Assembly (NCBI GenBank): GCA_958510875.1
Contig: OY294067.1
Span: forward strand, 62,446,039-62,510,038
DNA from: Endomychus coccineus
Taxonomy: Eukaryota; Arthropoda; Insecta; Coleoptera; Endomychidae
Length of the DNA: 64,000 bases
Reading direction: 5' to 3'
Shown here one piece after another: positions 1 to 9,595 of the stretch (its first letter is position 1; every line of letters begins with the position of its first letter). The notes beneath the pieces were generated by a model. The model was not told the DNA's origin. It was given only the letters and a program-made list of their open reading frames with translations, and did no database searches. The position numbers and the translations under genes are program-made.

Positions 1-679
1 ATATAACCGCGGGGTATCCGTGACTCGCAAGCGAGGTGGAAGCGTGTTGACCGTGAGTCATACGAAACAGTCGTAGAAATTCCAGGAGCAAGGTTAAATC
101 TATTTACATATAGTTACAATATATCTCTTTCACATTAGCGGGGTATCCGGCCTGAGTGTGAGGTTAGGGAGAGTTTCAATGTAAAGCTACATATAACCAC
201 GAGAGCAAATAGTTGAGAGGTTTCAGTCTGTGAATATTCACGAAAAATAAACTACAATCTTAATAAGAATAAAATAATATTAATAAACCTTATCATTATA
301 TATTAACAAGTAGTAATCGCAGTTGAACGGACGGATAAATCATATCTGTTTGAAACACTACGCTAACGTTTTACGATGCGTGCTAGAATATTTATATGAC
401 TTGGATAAGCAATACTTGTTAATATTTACCAGGCTCGGACTGCCCCCGATATACTGGACTACTTCTACGATCAAGAACCAAGATGGCGGCCATAGGGGGG
501 TCGGTGATAAGGAATGGATGTGTGTGATAAGGTGTGAGATAAGGATATGTTGTTTGTAAAGAGTATACAGGGTGCGTACAAAAAGTGTGTCACATGTACA
601 GGGTCACGTGACTATCACGAGGCAGCTGCCATCGAGTATACAGGGTGTGTACAAAAAGTGTGTCACATGTACAGGGGTC

Positions 680-936
680 ATGTGACTATCACATGACAGC
701 TGTCATGGCGGACCTAAGGTCAGATTGCTTTGTAGAGGTGTCGGCACCATATGACAGCTGTCATGACGAACCTAAGGTACAGATTGCTTCGTGGAGGTGT
801 CGCCACCACGTGACAGCTGTCATGGTGGACCTAAGGTACAGATTGCTTCGTAGAGGTGTCACCACCAAGTGACAGCTGTCATGACGAACCTAAGGTACAG
901 ATTGCTTCGTGGAGGTGCGAAGCACCTCTACGAAGC
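680..936 (+). repeat. 59-bp dyad repeats, left TIR
   Basis: About four imperfect copies of a 59-bp unit containing the dyad TGACAGCTGTCA and the phrases CCTAAGGTACAGATTGC and TAGAGGTGTC. The array ends in a hairpin whose arms are GCTTCGTGGAGGTGC and GCACCTCTACGAAGC. Repeated dyads near the termini suggest protein-binding iterons, which is inference. Confidence 0.75.
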
Positions 937-2119
937 ATTCTGTACCTTTGGTTCAAAAGGTATAGACTGATACGTGGAGATGGCGCCACCAGTTCGACTC
1001 GACCGACTCATGCGGCTCGCAAGCGACTTCGATAAATGAAAGGTCGGAGATCATCGGCTACAACGTTTCGTGCGACTTCGCAGACTCGTTCTAGTTTGCG
1101 GGTGTTAATATCGATGAGGACATTATAGCTCAAGATGAAGTGTGTGGCGGTCGACATTCAGAGCTTCCAAATCTCATACCATGGTTCAACTAGGTGTCCG
1201 TGGAGGCTCTGCCATCTTTGAATGAACTAGTGTGACGGCACATGCCACATGTGTTTTTCATCGGCTTAAGCATCAGAGTGAAGGGGTCTACACCGGAAGT
1301 CGTTATTTTATTGCTTATTTTGAATCTACATGATGAGCTGAACAATATTTTCATCGACTCGATGAATTTTATGATTTACATGGGGAAAAATCTAATATCG
1401 GGCATATAAACAGGAAAAACTGTAAATTTTGTTGCAACTATAGCTTCATGGGTATCAAATGAAAGGTCTTGATGTGTAGAATGTGAATTTCCAACATTTT
1501 CGTGAAAAAATGCCATATCGTACATGTAGATGAGGAAAAACCTCTGAATATAGCTTTATGGAGGGTGTCACGTGTGTTACATCGATGAGGTGGTCAACGA
1601 GGTGTTTCTCACGCAGGTCTTCAGTGTGGTGTCATGGCATACCGTAGTCATAGAAACCATAGAGCTACAGAGCACAACCAGTCACAACCATAGAGCTAAA
1701 GGTTATAGAGCTAACCTGAGTCGCAGACTGGAAGAGGTGTCATGGTGTCTGTCATGTGGGTCTTCAACGAGGTGTCTTGGTGTCTACCGTGTGAACTGTC
1801 ATGGAGGATCTTTCATAGCGTGTGTTTCCATATTTTTGATATGAGGAAAATCAAAATGATGCATACAAATTGGGGTGGGGAGAACATCAAGCTATAGCTT
1901 CATGTGTATCAAAATACACAATGATTTTGACGAGTGAGTGGTGTTTTATTGAATTGAAGATCCGGCGACCATCGTTCACGAACGATGATGACGTCACTGC
2001 TCCAAGCCAATGACAGTAACTGATTCAATCCGGCGACCATAGTTTACGAACGATGATGGGTAGATGTGAATAATTATAATGATTGTAATGCATTCATGCA
2101 CATGTTTTATCGCGTGATT

Positions 2120-2346
2120 CAACACGTGCTTCAACATTCAGACACGTGTTTCAGACACGTGCTTCAATATCCAGACACGTGCTTCAACATTCAGACACGT
2201 GTTTCAGACACGTGCTTCAGTATCCAGACACGTGCTTCAAGATTCAGACACGTGTTTCAGACAAGTGCTTCAGTATACAGACACGTGCTTCAACATTCAG
2301 ACACGTGTTTCAGACACGTGCTTCAGTATCCAGACACGTGTTTGAT
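2120..2346 (+). repeat. CACGTG (E-box-like) repeat array, inner left TIR
   Basis: CAGACACGTGCTTCA and CAGACACGTGTTTCA alternate roughly every 17-19 bp, so the palindrome CACGTG recurs more than ten times just upstream of the ATPase gene. The mirror array is at 7862-8020 just downstream of the capsid gene. It may act as an enhancer or origin-like iteron array, or may simply be tandem expansion. Confidence 0.75.
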
Positions 2347-2418
2347 ACTTACTTTTGACAGGAGTGTAGAAGTGTTTAACCGGGTGCTCGAACATACACA
2401 ATATAACATCATCAACTA

Positions 2419-2427
2419 GTATATAAT
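2419..2427 (+). promoter_or_regulatory. TATA-like element upstream of ATPase gene
   Basis: AGTATATAAT lies about 20 bp before the ATPase ATG at the TIR/coding boundary. The same string AGTATATAA precedes the penton-like gene, which supports a shared core promoter. Transcription start is not known. Confidence 0.35.
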
Positions 2428-2444
2428 CAAATGCTTATTAACAT

Positions 2445-3170
2445 ATGTTTCATTATGATTTCGATTCGCCTTCAGGCATGATGAAGATTGTTAAGCAAAA
2501 AGACTCGTTGAATATTATGAATTTAGGGTCAAGCATTGAGAATGTAGAACAATCACAACGTCACAGCTCTTTGCTGCCTAATACTCTACGAACAATAATC
2601 TGTGGTCCGAGTGATTGTGGGAAAACAAATGTAATGCTATCTCTATTGTTAGATGCAAACGGCCTGAAATTTGAGAACGTGTACATATACTCAAAGTCTT
2701 TACACCAACCAAAATACCAGTTACTAAAGGAAACATTGAAGAAAATTGAGGGGCTTGGATATTTCCCTTGTACCGAAAGTGATGAGGTCATAGACCCCAC
2801 AGAAGCGAGGCCTAATTCGATAATGATATTTGATGACGTGATGTTTGAGAAACAGGAGAAAATTCGTGCTTATTTTTCAAGAGGGAGACACAACTCAATT
2901 GATAGTTTCTATCTTTGCCAGTCTTTTGCCAAATGTCCAAAACATGGATTGCGCGACAATGCCAATTGCTTGATTATTTTCAAACAGGATGAACTCAATT
3001 TGAAACATATATTTACCGATCATGTAAGTACCGACATGTCGCTAGAGAAATTCAAAGAAATATGTAGCGCATGTTGGAAAGATAAATATGAATTCCTTAT
3101 GATAAACAAAGACTGTGACATGAACAAAGGACGTTATCGCAAAGGTTTTGATAGTTATATATACATCTAA
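2445..3170 (+). CDS. A32/FtsK-type genome-packaging ATPase
   Basis: 241 aa from the ATG at 2445, the first ATG after the TIR. A P-loop GPSDCGKT sits at residues 54-61 and a Walker B strand IMIFDD at 126-131. Next come YFSRGRH (143-149), with arginines where A32-like ATPases place their arginine finger, and a CQSF segment (158-161) like the sensor region. Size and order match the packaging ATPases of Polintons, adintoviruses and large DNA viruses, which pump DNA into preformed capsids (family knowledge). The frame is fully open and no key residue is missing. It is the first gene of the + strand cluster, 42 bp before the next gene. A 79-aa antisense ORF is a shadow. Confidence 0.85.
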   Translation: MFHYDFDSPSGMMKIVKQKDSLNIMNLGSSIENVEQSQRHSSLLPNTLRTIICGPSDCGKTNVMLSLLLDANGLKFENVYIYSKSLHQPKYQLLKETLKKIEGLGYFPCTESDEVIDPTEARPNSIMIFDDVMFEKQEKIRAYFSRGRHNSIDSFYLCQSFAKCPKHGLRDNANCLIIFKQDELNLKHIFTDHVSTDMSLEKFKEICSACWKDKYEFLMINKDCDMNKGRYRKGFDSYIYI

Positions 3171-3212
3171 CATGCATATATACTTTCATTTGGAATAGAC
3201 AAACCGTTCAGC

Positions 3213-4277
3213 ATGGATGTGGGTGTGAGTAACATGTTAGAAGAAAAGCAACAATTGAAGAGAAAAATTTGGGAGTTAGCAAACGTTGTGAGGAAAAAAT
3301 ATATGGCTGTAAAATTGGGTAAAGCTGAAAATAATGAGATTCTAGATAATATGTTCAGGAATGTATCTAAACCCCTAGAGGAAATTGCGAAAAATGCTGA
3401 AATAATCAAACAAAATTCGTTGGTTAAACCTAAAAGTAGTGTTTCTACAGCAACACAAATGGAGAACATACCAATCCCAAATATTGTAACTGAAGGAGAA
3501 GAATTCGTATATAACCCCCAAGATACTGAGGAGGATGTGTTTATCCCCGAACCTAATATCGATCAGATTCGTGAAGAATTCAGAAAACATAAGAAAGATA
3601 ATGCAGAGGCTACAGAGGAGTTTCTGCAACAATACCCCACATTAGCACGTTATTACTTGGAGGGATTCCTATTGGATGATGATGTCAAGAAATACGATGA
3701 TAGAATGGGCTTGCAATATAATTCAACTTTAGACAAATGGTTCATGGGTAATCAACCTATAGAAATTGATAGTGAGAGTAATATAATTATCAAGGGTACT
3801 CCGTTCAAGGGTACCACAGGACTGTATAATTTAATATTTTACAGAGATGTTCTACCGGATACTTACACTGTAGAAGATGGGAAAAATTATAGTCAAATGA
3901 TGGAAATGACTAGTGCCCATAGACGTAATAACGATCCAACTGATCGAATAAGAAACATTGTAAAATACAAAAATGTACTGAAACCTTTGATTAATTCCAT
4001 GAAAAGACCAAGGTCCAAAACATACACTGGGAGTGCATATATCAAAAATGATATGCTTGAATATAACGAGAAACCTATCGAATATGTTTATTGGGATGAC
4101 GTTAACGAGATTGTGGATAGACTGAGACTTCTTGTTGCATCCTCGTACGCTGGTAACAATAACCATCACAACGAGATAGTCTCTATAATAGAAGAATTGA
4201 TGGAGGCTGGTGTAATTGAACAAAAACCAGGTGTAAGACGAATTCTTCACAGTTATAAAGATGGTTTCAATGGATAA
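3213..4277 (+). CDS. DUF8207-type conserved protein of virus-like elements
   Basis: 354 aa. The N-terminal 75 residues are charged and predicted coiled coil. The middle contains FKGTTGLYNLIF, and the C-terminal block (residues 291-335) begins YVYWDDVNEIVDRLRLL and ends EELMEAGVI. I recognise that block as the hallmark of the DUF8207 family, found in insect and cnidarian virus-like elements; its function is unknown. A virion or scaffold role is inferred only from its place between packaging ATPase and fibre-like gene. The last 17 nt overlap the next gene, suggesting compact viral gene packing. Frame is intact. Confidence 0.7.
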   Translation: MDVGVSNMLEEKQQLKRKIWELANVVRKKYMAVKLGKAENNEILDNMFRNVSKPLEEIAKNAEIIKQNSLVKPKSSVSTATQMENIPIPNIVTEGEEFVYNPQDTEEDVFIPEPNIDQIREEFRKHKKDNAEATEEFLQQYPTLARYYLEGFLLDDDVKKYDDRMGLQYNSTLDKWFMGNQPIEIDSESNIIIKGTPFKGTTGLYNLIFYRDVLPDTYTVEDGKNYSQMMEMTSAHRRNNDPTDRIRNIVKYKNVLKPLINSMKRPRSKTYTGSAYIKNDMLEYNEKPIEYVYWDDVNEIVDRLRLLVASSYAGNNNHHNEIVSIIEELMEAGVIEQKPGVRRILHSYKDGFNG

Positions 4278-4905
4278 GTTTGGCAGAGCCTCCTCTTCCA
4301 TGTGGATATATGATACAAATATATTTAATAATAATTTCAAACAAGTTCACGGACAAGGATTATTCCTAACGGGCGATGGAAGTTATGATATGGAAAATCG
4401 TAGATTGTGCAACGTAAAATCACCGAATGATGATGGAGATGTTGCAAATAAAGTATATGTTGATAAATTAACACACAAACTGAATCTGAGAACGGAAACC
4501 AGCCTCAATGTTAGGGTTGATAATTTGATCAAAGATATCAACAAGGATCTGGATGAACATAAATTAACGAATGAGAAGGTTATTCTCAACATTGATAAAC
4601 ATCTGACGGACATTCAGAATAAATATAACGGAATGGAGGCCTATATAAAATCAGAGTATCAAACAATCAGTGATAGTGTGAGGGAAAACAGAAATGAATT
4701 GAAAGAGATCAATAACACATTTAACAGTGTGAACATGCGTCTGAATGACATTACTAGTAAAGTGGAGGCGTTAGAACGACGGATGACATCTGTGGAGCTT
4801 TCTAAGAAGAGACCCTCATCATCTACAACAACAACAAAGCAGACCTCTGTGAAACGTATAACCCCAAATCCTGTGAATATACCCAAAAAATTAATTCTGC
4901 ACTAG
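4261..4905 (+). CDS. Fibre-like coiled-coil protein
   Basis: 214 aa from ATG 4261, overlapping the previous stop. Residues 43-68 hold an ENRRLCNVKSP...DVANKVYVD motif. This N-x-P-x-x-x-x-D-x-x-x-K-x-Y-V-D pattern is typical of the capsid-anchoring end of phage and viral fibre proteins. Residues 70-185 are heptad-rich coiled coil with evenly spaced I, L and V. The tail 186-214 is basic and Ser/Thr-rich. I infer a trimeric fibre or spike. No globular knob domain is visible after the coiled coil, so the protein may be truncated or may be an internal rod. Confidence 0.6.
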   Translation: MVSMDKFGRASSSMWIYDTNIFNNNFKQVHGQGLFLTGDGSYDMENRRLCNVKSPNDDGDVANKVYVDKLTHKLNLRTETSLNVRVDNLIKDINKDLDEHKLTNEKVILNIDKHLTDIQNKYNGMEAYIKSEYQTISDSVRENRNELKEINNTFNSVNMRLNDITSKVEALERRMTSVELSKKRPSSSTTTTKQTSVKRITPNPVNIPKKLILH

Positions 4906-4922
4906 ATTTCCTCATTGATAAG

Positions 4923-5027
4923 ATGAGTAGAGAACAAGTTATGCATGAGTTTCATAAGCAGAGAAGAAAGAATTTTTACCAGCATCGAACATACATAAAG
5001 GACCTTCAATATAGGTGGAAGGGGTAG
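4923..5027 (+). pseudogene. Truncated integrase remnant (N-terminal part)
   Basis: A 34-aa ORF, MSREQVMHEFHKQRRKNF onward, ending YRWKG-stop. The EFHKQRRKNF and HRTYIK segments resemble the stretch just before the catalytic core in the retroviral-type integrases of Polintons. The W falls where that family keeps a Trp ahead of its first catalytic Asp. A stop follows at once and no DDE core is found in the next 480 bp. Alternative: an unrelated basic micro-protein. The match is by eye, so confidence is moderate. Confidence 0.5.
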
Positions 5028-5211
5028 GAATATGCAATACGACTAGGACGATGAACCAAGAGTCAAGATTGAGATATTTAAAATCTATTTTGAGGTTATA
5101 CTAACATTTTTTGTATTGAGAAAATTAATAAAAAATATTATTTTGAGATCTTTGGTCTTTCTTCTTCCCCTCTTAAAATAACACTGCAATCTTGCATTCT
5201 CATCAGTCTGT

Positions 5212-5471
5212 ATGGAAGCGTACGAGGAAGAAGGTGTTTTCAATACGCTTATAAACAAGCTTCCGTTTGAACTTCATATTCCTGGTTATCAATCCCAGGT
5301 GTAAAATTCGAAGAACGGATGAGAAGAGCAGATCTAGGTATCAATCCACTCGATAAAGTCTGCCGTCAACGCGATATTTCATGTAATATAACACTTATAA
5401 CTGTGGTCAGTTATGTTTGGAATTCCTCTCTAACTCTTCAACTGTGGTCGACTAACATTGCATTTTATTAG
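5212..5471 (+). pseudogene. Broken phospholipase A2-like domain (parvovirus VP1/adintovirus type)
   Basis: Frame 1 from ATG 5212 gives 30 aa including LPFELHIPGYQ, then stops at 5302. A second frame from about 5295 reads FEERMRRADLGINPLDKVC, then RQRDIS, and stays open to 5469. The two blocks are the conserved start and the GINPLD/active-site helix of viral PLA2-like domains. The calcium-binding loop between them has been lost with a frame change, and Arg occupies the place of the catalytic His in the His-Asp pair. Such domains help virions breach endosomal membranes (family knowledge). This copy cannot be functional. Confidence 0.6.
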
Positions 5472-5480
5472 TATATAAAT
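5471..5480 (+). promoter_or_regulatory. TATA-like element upstream of penton-like gene
   Basis: GTATATAAAT, 28 bp before ATG 5508, sharing AGTATATAA with the sequence upstream of the ATPase gene. Confidence 0.35.
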
Positions 5481-5507
5481 AGATTGTTGATAAAGTTTTT
5501 ATCAATC

Positions 5508-6251
5508 ATGTCTCAGACGTTCACTATCACGGGTAAGAGCTCCCGCTTATCTGTAGATTTTCACCCTCCTATAGAACTAGATCCTCATTCATATTATTCC
5601 ATCGCACTTGTTGGTTTGCATACGTACAATAGCATCCCAAACATTGAAGAAGGTTTTAATAAATTCTATTATGAAGATGTGAAGGGTGAGGAAAAAGTAG
5701 TTACTATACCTACGGGGTCCTACGAGCTGACAGACATCGAGAATTTCATACAAAGTACAGTTTGTGGGATAGGAGTGAAGCAAGAAGAACGTGACCGGAA
5801 ATTATCAATAAAATCTAACAACAACACTCTACACACAGAGCTGAAGAGTGATTTTAAAGTGAATTTTATTCCTCAAGATAGTATAAGCGAACTGTTGGGG
5901 TTCAGCAAAAAGAAATTGACATCTCGTGAACTACACGTATCTGATCGCCCTATAAACATAATCAAAGTTCAATCTATTAGAGTGGAGTGTAACTTAACCG
6001 CTGGAGCATATTATAATAATAAGTTAGCTCATACGATATATGAGTTTTCACCTCTTGTACCCCCTGGGTTTTCCATTGATATAGAGCCGAAAAATCTTAT
6101 TTATCTACCGGTCATCAACAAGACATCCTTCGATAACATCACTCTGAATATTTTGGATCAGAATTGGAAACGGGTAAATTTTCGTGGAGAAGAAATTATT
6201 ATACGGTTGGAGTTGAAAAAGTCCGCAAGAGATTATGGCTTCCAACAATAA
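5508..6251 (+). CDS. Penton-like minor capsid protein
   Basis: 247 aa from ATG 5508; the open frame runs further upstream but only through a non-ATG codon. It is a beta-rich protein: FTITGKSSRLSVDF, then ELDPHSYYSIALVGL, IPTGSYEL, ISELLGFS near the middle and a C-terminal half rich in alternating hydrophobic strands. This is the layout of the minor capsid (penton, single jelly-roll) proteins of Polinton-like elements, whose N-terminus often reads as a strand pair followed by an IP-x-G-x-Y turn (family knowledge). Position just upstream of the major capsid gene fits. Open frame; fold assignment is by pattern only. Confidence 0.6.
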   Translation: MSQTFTITGKSSRLSVDFHPPIELDPHSYYSIALVGLHTYNSIPNIEEGFNKFYYEDVKGEEKVVTIPTGSYELTDIENFIQSTVCGIGVKQEERDRKLSIKSNNNTLHTELKSDFKVNFIPQDSISELLGFSKKKLTSRELHVSDRPINIIKVQSIRVECNLTAGAYYNNKLAHTIYEFSPLVPPGFSIDIEPKNLIYLPVINKTSFDNITLNILDQNWKRVNFRGEEIIIRLELKKSARDYGFQQ

Positions 6252-6337
6252 ATAATAATCCAATACTCATCATCATTCATTATATAGAAAGACTTCATCT
6301 GGGAAGGTTGTTGTTGCAGTACACATCACTTGAGAAC

Positions 6338-6517
6338 ATGGGTTTAGATTTCAGAAATAAAAGACATCCCCATAGTGGTCATCAGTCATTATCTACAACG
6401 AGCTCGAAGGAGAAGGTTGCTACTGCAGCATTATCATTGGAGAATATAAATTTTTTGAAGTCCCTTGGTTACAATGTCGGAAAAACTTCAAATATTCAAC
6501 GAGCCAAACTTCATTGA
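6338..6517 (+). CDS. Small protein overlapping the capsid gene start
   Basis: 59 aa from ATG 6338 (MGLDFRNKRH...). Its last 44 nt overlap the start of the major capsid gene in another frame. The C-terminal part SLENINFLKSLGYNV looks like a short conserved helix. The frame is open further upstream, but that part overlaps the penton gene's 3' end and is probably not used. Function unknown; a capsid-associated peptide is a guess from position. Confidence 0.45.
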   Translation: MGLDFRNKRHPHSGHQSLSTTSSKEKVATAALSLENINFLKSLGYNVGKTSNIQRAKLH

Positions 6518-7676
6518 AGACATCATCCGAGAAGAAACTCACACCTACTATCCACACACAACATCTTTTGGCAACAGCGATGAAGTTGAGATATTAATCA
6601 ATCAACAAGACGTGTTGGTAGATTTGGCATCGTCTGCTTTATTCATCGAGGCAGAATTCCAGCCAGAAGCAAGTGGTGATGGTGAATGTAAACTAACGAA
6701 TAATTTCGGAGCGTTTCTCTTCGAATATATCAGTTATGAATTGAATGGGAAAGAGATAGACAAAGTACGTGATCCTGGTATTGTCAGCACCATCAGAGCT
6801 TATCTAACATATTCCAAACATGAATCTATACCTCTAGCTATTTCTGGATGGTCATTTAAGGATGCACTGAGTTCAGTCTACAATAATAAAATCAATTTAT
6901 GGATACCGTTGAATTTTCTACTAGGCCTATTCATTGACTATAACAAAGTTTTGAGTGGAAAACATAAGTTGCGCTTGATAAGGTCTCGAACCGATAACAA
7001 TTGCTATACTAATAGCACAGGCACGAAGAGGGCTAAAATAAATGTGAAGACGATAGCATTGAAAGTGCGACATGTGTTTCCAAGTGATCAAGTTAAATTT
7101 CAAATGTTGGAGAATTTGAGTGCTGAGAAGCCTATTTTGATTCCATTCCGTAGTTGGGATCTGCATGAAAATCCGTTGATGAAGGAGAGCACTCGCGACA
7201 TTTGGGCTGTTAAAACATCAATGAATTTGGAACGCCCCAGATATGTGATTCTAGCTTTCCAAACTGATCGAAAAAATAATCCTGTGAAGCACAGTGCATA
7301 TTTCGATAATATAAACTTGCTAAATGTAAAATTATACTTGAATTCAGAGTGTTATCCCTATGAAGCAATGAAATTGAATTTCACCGACCAGCAATACATG
7401 GAAGCATACCAGATGTACTATGATTTCCAGAAATCATTTTCAAATAAAATAATAAGCGAGCCCATGTTGGATTATATAGCATTCAAGAATAGAGCAATTT
7501 TTGTTATTGATTGTTCAAAACAGAACGATGCTATAAAGTCATCAACAGTTGACGTCAAACTAGAGATGGAAAGTTTCCTGAATTTCCCCAAAAACACCAG
7601 GGCTTATTGCATCATCATTAACGACCGTATAATGGAGTATTCCCCGATTACAGGATCAGTTCGGAGTTTAGTGTGA
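6474..7676 (+). CDS. Major capsid-like protein (double jelly-roll type)
   Basis: 400 aa from ATG 6474 (MSEKLQIF). The N-terminal third has the pattern of Polinton/adintovirus hexon proteins: a Tyr-His-Pro-like entry (YYPHTTSF), a strand EVEILINQQDVLVDLASSALFIEAEF-like region, then FEYISYELNGKEI and a helix RAYLTYSKHE. A second barrel begins around KINVKTIALKVRHVF and includes IPFRSWDL. Residues WIPLNFLLGLF form the inter-barrel hydrophobic stretch. It is shorter than the 500-600 aa usual for Polinton hexons. I infer a capsid shell protein. The frame is intact, and AATAAA follows 72 bp after the stop. Confidence 0.65.
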   Translation: MSEKLQIFNEPNFIEDIIREETHTYYPHTTSFGNSDEVEILINQQDVLVDLASSALFIEAEFQPEASGDGECKLTNNFGAFLFEYISYELNGKEIDKVRDPGIVSTIRAYLTYSKHESIPLAISGWSFKDALSSVYNNKINLWIPLNFLLGLFIDYNKVLSGKHKLRLIRSRTDNNCYTNSTGTKRAKINVKTIALKVRHVFPSDQVKFQMLENLSAEKPILIPFRSWDLHENPLMKESTRDIWAVKTSMNLERPRYVILAFQTDRKNNPVKHSAYFDNINLLNVKLYLNSECYPYEAMKLNFTDQQYMEAYQMYYDFQKSFSNKIISEPMLDYIAFKNRAIFVIDCSKQNDAIKSSTVDVKLEMESFLNFPKNTRAYCIIINDRIMEYSPITGSVRSLV

Positions 7677-7747
7677 AGAGCCAGGTCATGAATCATAATG
7701 TTATTATTTTAATTACAAATGATGTACTATCAAAATGTATTCTTCCC

Positions 7748-7753
7748 AATAAA
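7748..7753 (+). terminator. Candidate poly(A) signal after capsid gene
   Basis: AATAAA 72 bp downstream of the capsid stop and 110 bp before the right TIR; the only good signal between gene and TIR. Confidence 0.4.
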
Positions 7754-7861
7754 TGTTATCATTATTATTTTTGGCATTTTATTTCTCAAACAGGGTGGCA
7801 GTGCTGTAATTATTCAGCGTTCATAGTTGTTCACAGACTGCTAGCAGGTATCCATTATGTC

Positions 7862-8020
7862 ACGTGCTTAACACGTGTCTGAAACACGTGTCTGAATGTT
7901 GAAGCACGTGTCTGGATACTGAAGCACGTGTCTGAAACACGTGTCTGAATGTTGAAGCACGTGTCTGGATATTGAAGCACGTGTCTGAAACACGTGTCTG
8001 CATGTTGAAGCACGTGTTGA
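7862..8020 (-). repeat. CACGTG repeat array, inner right TIR
   Basis: Reverse-complement counterpart of the inner left array, with fewer units (GAAGCACGTGTCTG and GAAACACGTGTCTG alternate). Confidence 0.75.
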
Positions 8021-9198
8021 ATCACGCGATAAAACATGTGCATGAATGCATTACAATCATTATAATTATTCACATCTACCCATCATCGTTCGTAAACTAT
8101 GGTTGCCGGATTGAATCAGTTACTGTCATTGGCTTGGAGCAGTGACGTCATCATCGTTCGTGAACGATGGTCGCCGGATCTTCAATTCAATAAAACACCA
8201 CTCACTCGTCAAAATCATTGTGTATGTTGATACACATGAAGCTATAGCTTGATGTTCTCCCCACCCCAATTTGTATGCATCATATTGATTTTCCTCATAT
8301 CAAAAATATGGAAACACACGCTATGAAAGATCCTCCATGACAGTTCACACGGTAGACACCAAGACACCTCGTTGAAGACCCACATGACAGACACCATGAC
8401 ACCTCTTCCAGTCTGCGACTCAGGTTAGCTCTATAACCTTTAGCTCTATGGTTGTGACTGGTTGTGCTCTGTAGCTCTATGGTTTCTATGACTACGGTAT
8501 GCCATGACACCACACTGAAGACCTGCGTGAGAAACACCTCGTTGACCACCTCATCGATGTAACACACGTGACACCCTCCATAAAGCTATATTCAGAGGTT
8601 TTTCCTCATCTACATGTACGATATGGCATTTTTTCACGAAAATGTTGGAAATTCACATTCTACACATCAAGACCTTTCATTTGATACCCATGAAGCTATA
8701 GTTGCAACAAAATTTACAGTTTTTCCTGTTTATATGCCCGATATTAGATTTTTCCCCATGTAAATCATAAAATTCATCGAGTCGATGAAAATCTTGTTCA
8801 GCTCATCATGTAGATTCAAAATAAGCAATAAAATAACGACTTCCGGTGTAGACCCCTTCACTCTGATGCTTAAGCCGATGAAAAACACATGTGGCATGTG
8901 CCGTCACACTAGTTCATTCAAAGATGGCAGAGCCTCCACGGACACCTAGTTGAACCATGGTATGAGATTTGGAAGCTCTGAATGTCGACCGCCACACACT
9001 TCATCTTGAGCTATACTGTCCTCATCGATATTAACACCCGCAAACTAGAACGAGTCTGCGAAGTCGCACGAAACGTTGTAGCCGATGATCTCCGACCTTT
9101 CATTTATCGAAGTCGCTTGCGAGCCGCATGAGTCGGTCGAGTCGAACTGGTGGCGCCATCTCCACGTATCAGTCTATACCTTTTGAACCAAAGGTACA

Positions 9199-9595
9199 GA
9201 ATGCTTCGTAGAGGTGCTTCGCACCTCCACGAAGCAATCTGTACCTTAGGTTCGTCATGACAGCTGTCACTTGGTGGTGACACCTCTACGAAGCAATCTG
9301 TACCTTAGGTCCACCATGACAGCTGTCACGTGGTGGCGACACCTCCACGAAGCAATCTGTACCTTAGGTTCGTCATGACAGCTGTCATATGGTGGCGACA
9401 CCTCTACAAAGCAATCTGTACCTTAGGTCCACCATGACAGCTGTCATGTGGTTGCGACATCTCTACGAAGCAATCTGTACCTTAGGTTCGCCATGACAGC
9501 TGTCACTTGGTGGCGACACCTCTACGAAGCAATCTGTACCATAGGTCCACCATGACAGCTGTCACGTGGTGGCGACACCTCTACAACGCAATCAT
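9199..9595 (-). repeat. 59-bp dyad repeats and hairpin, right TIR
   Basis: The phrase GCAATCTGTACC recurs about every 59 bp, giving about six units, each with TGACAGCTGTCA. The hairpin matching the left-arm one lies at about 9199-9235. There are more units here than in the left arm. Confidence 0.75.

Larger units (their letters stand above)
1..2346 (+). repeat. Left terminal inverted repeat
   Basis: This arm is the near-identical reverse complement of 7862-10594. It starts with ATATAACCGCGGGG and its outer 600 bp match base for base apart from scattered changes. Inside it are a 59-bp direct-repeat array, a strong hairpin at about 904-936, and an inner array of CACGTG-centred repeats. The only ORFs are short, start at non-ATG codons, and are mirrored in the other arm, so I do not call genes here. 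It is about 390 bp shorter than the right arm because it has fewer tandem repeat units. Confidence 0.9.

Noticed and set aside
1572..1844. 90-aa ORF mirrored at 8295-8567 in the TIRs
   Set aside because: Present twice only because the TIR is duplicated; starts at a GTG codon, low-complexity repeats of VSW/GV phrases, no recognisable motif.
2066..2419. 117-aa ORF rich in DTCFRHVLQ repeats
   Set aside because: It is the translation of the CACGTG tandem array, open in two frames at once, so it is repeat-driven rather than coding.
3852..4340. 162-aa antisense ORF and other - strand ORFs in the viral cluster
   Set aside because: Shadow of the DUF8207-type and fibre genes; no conserved residues.
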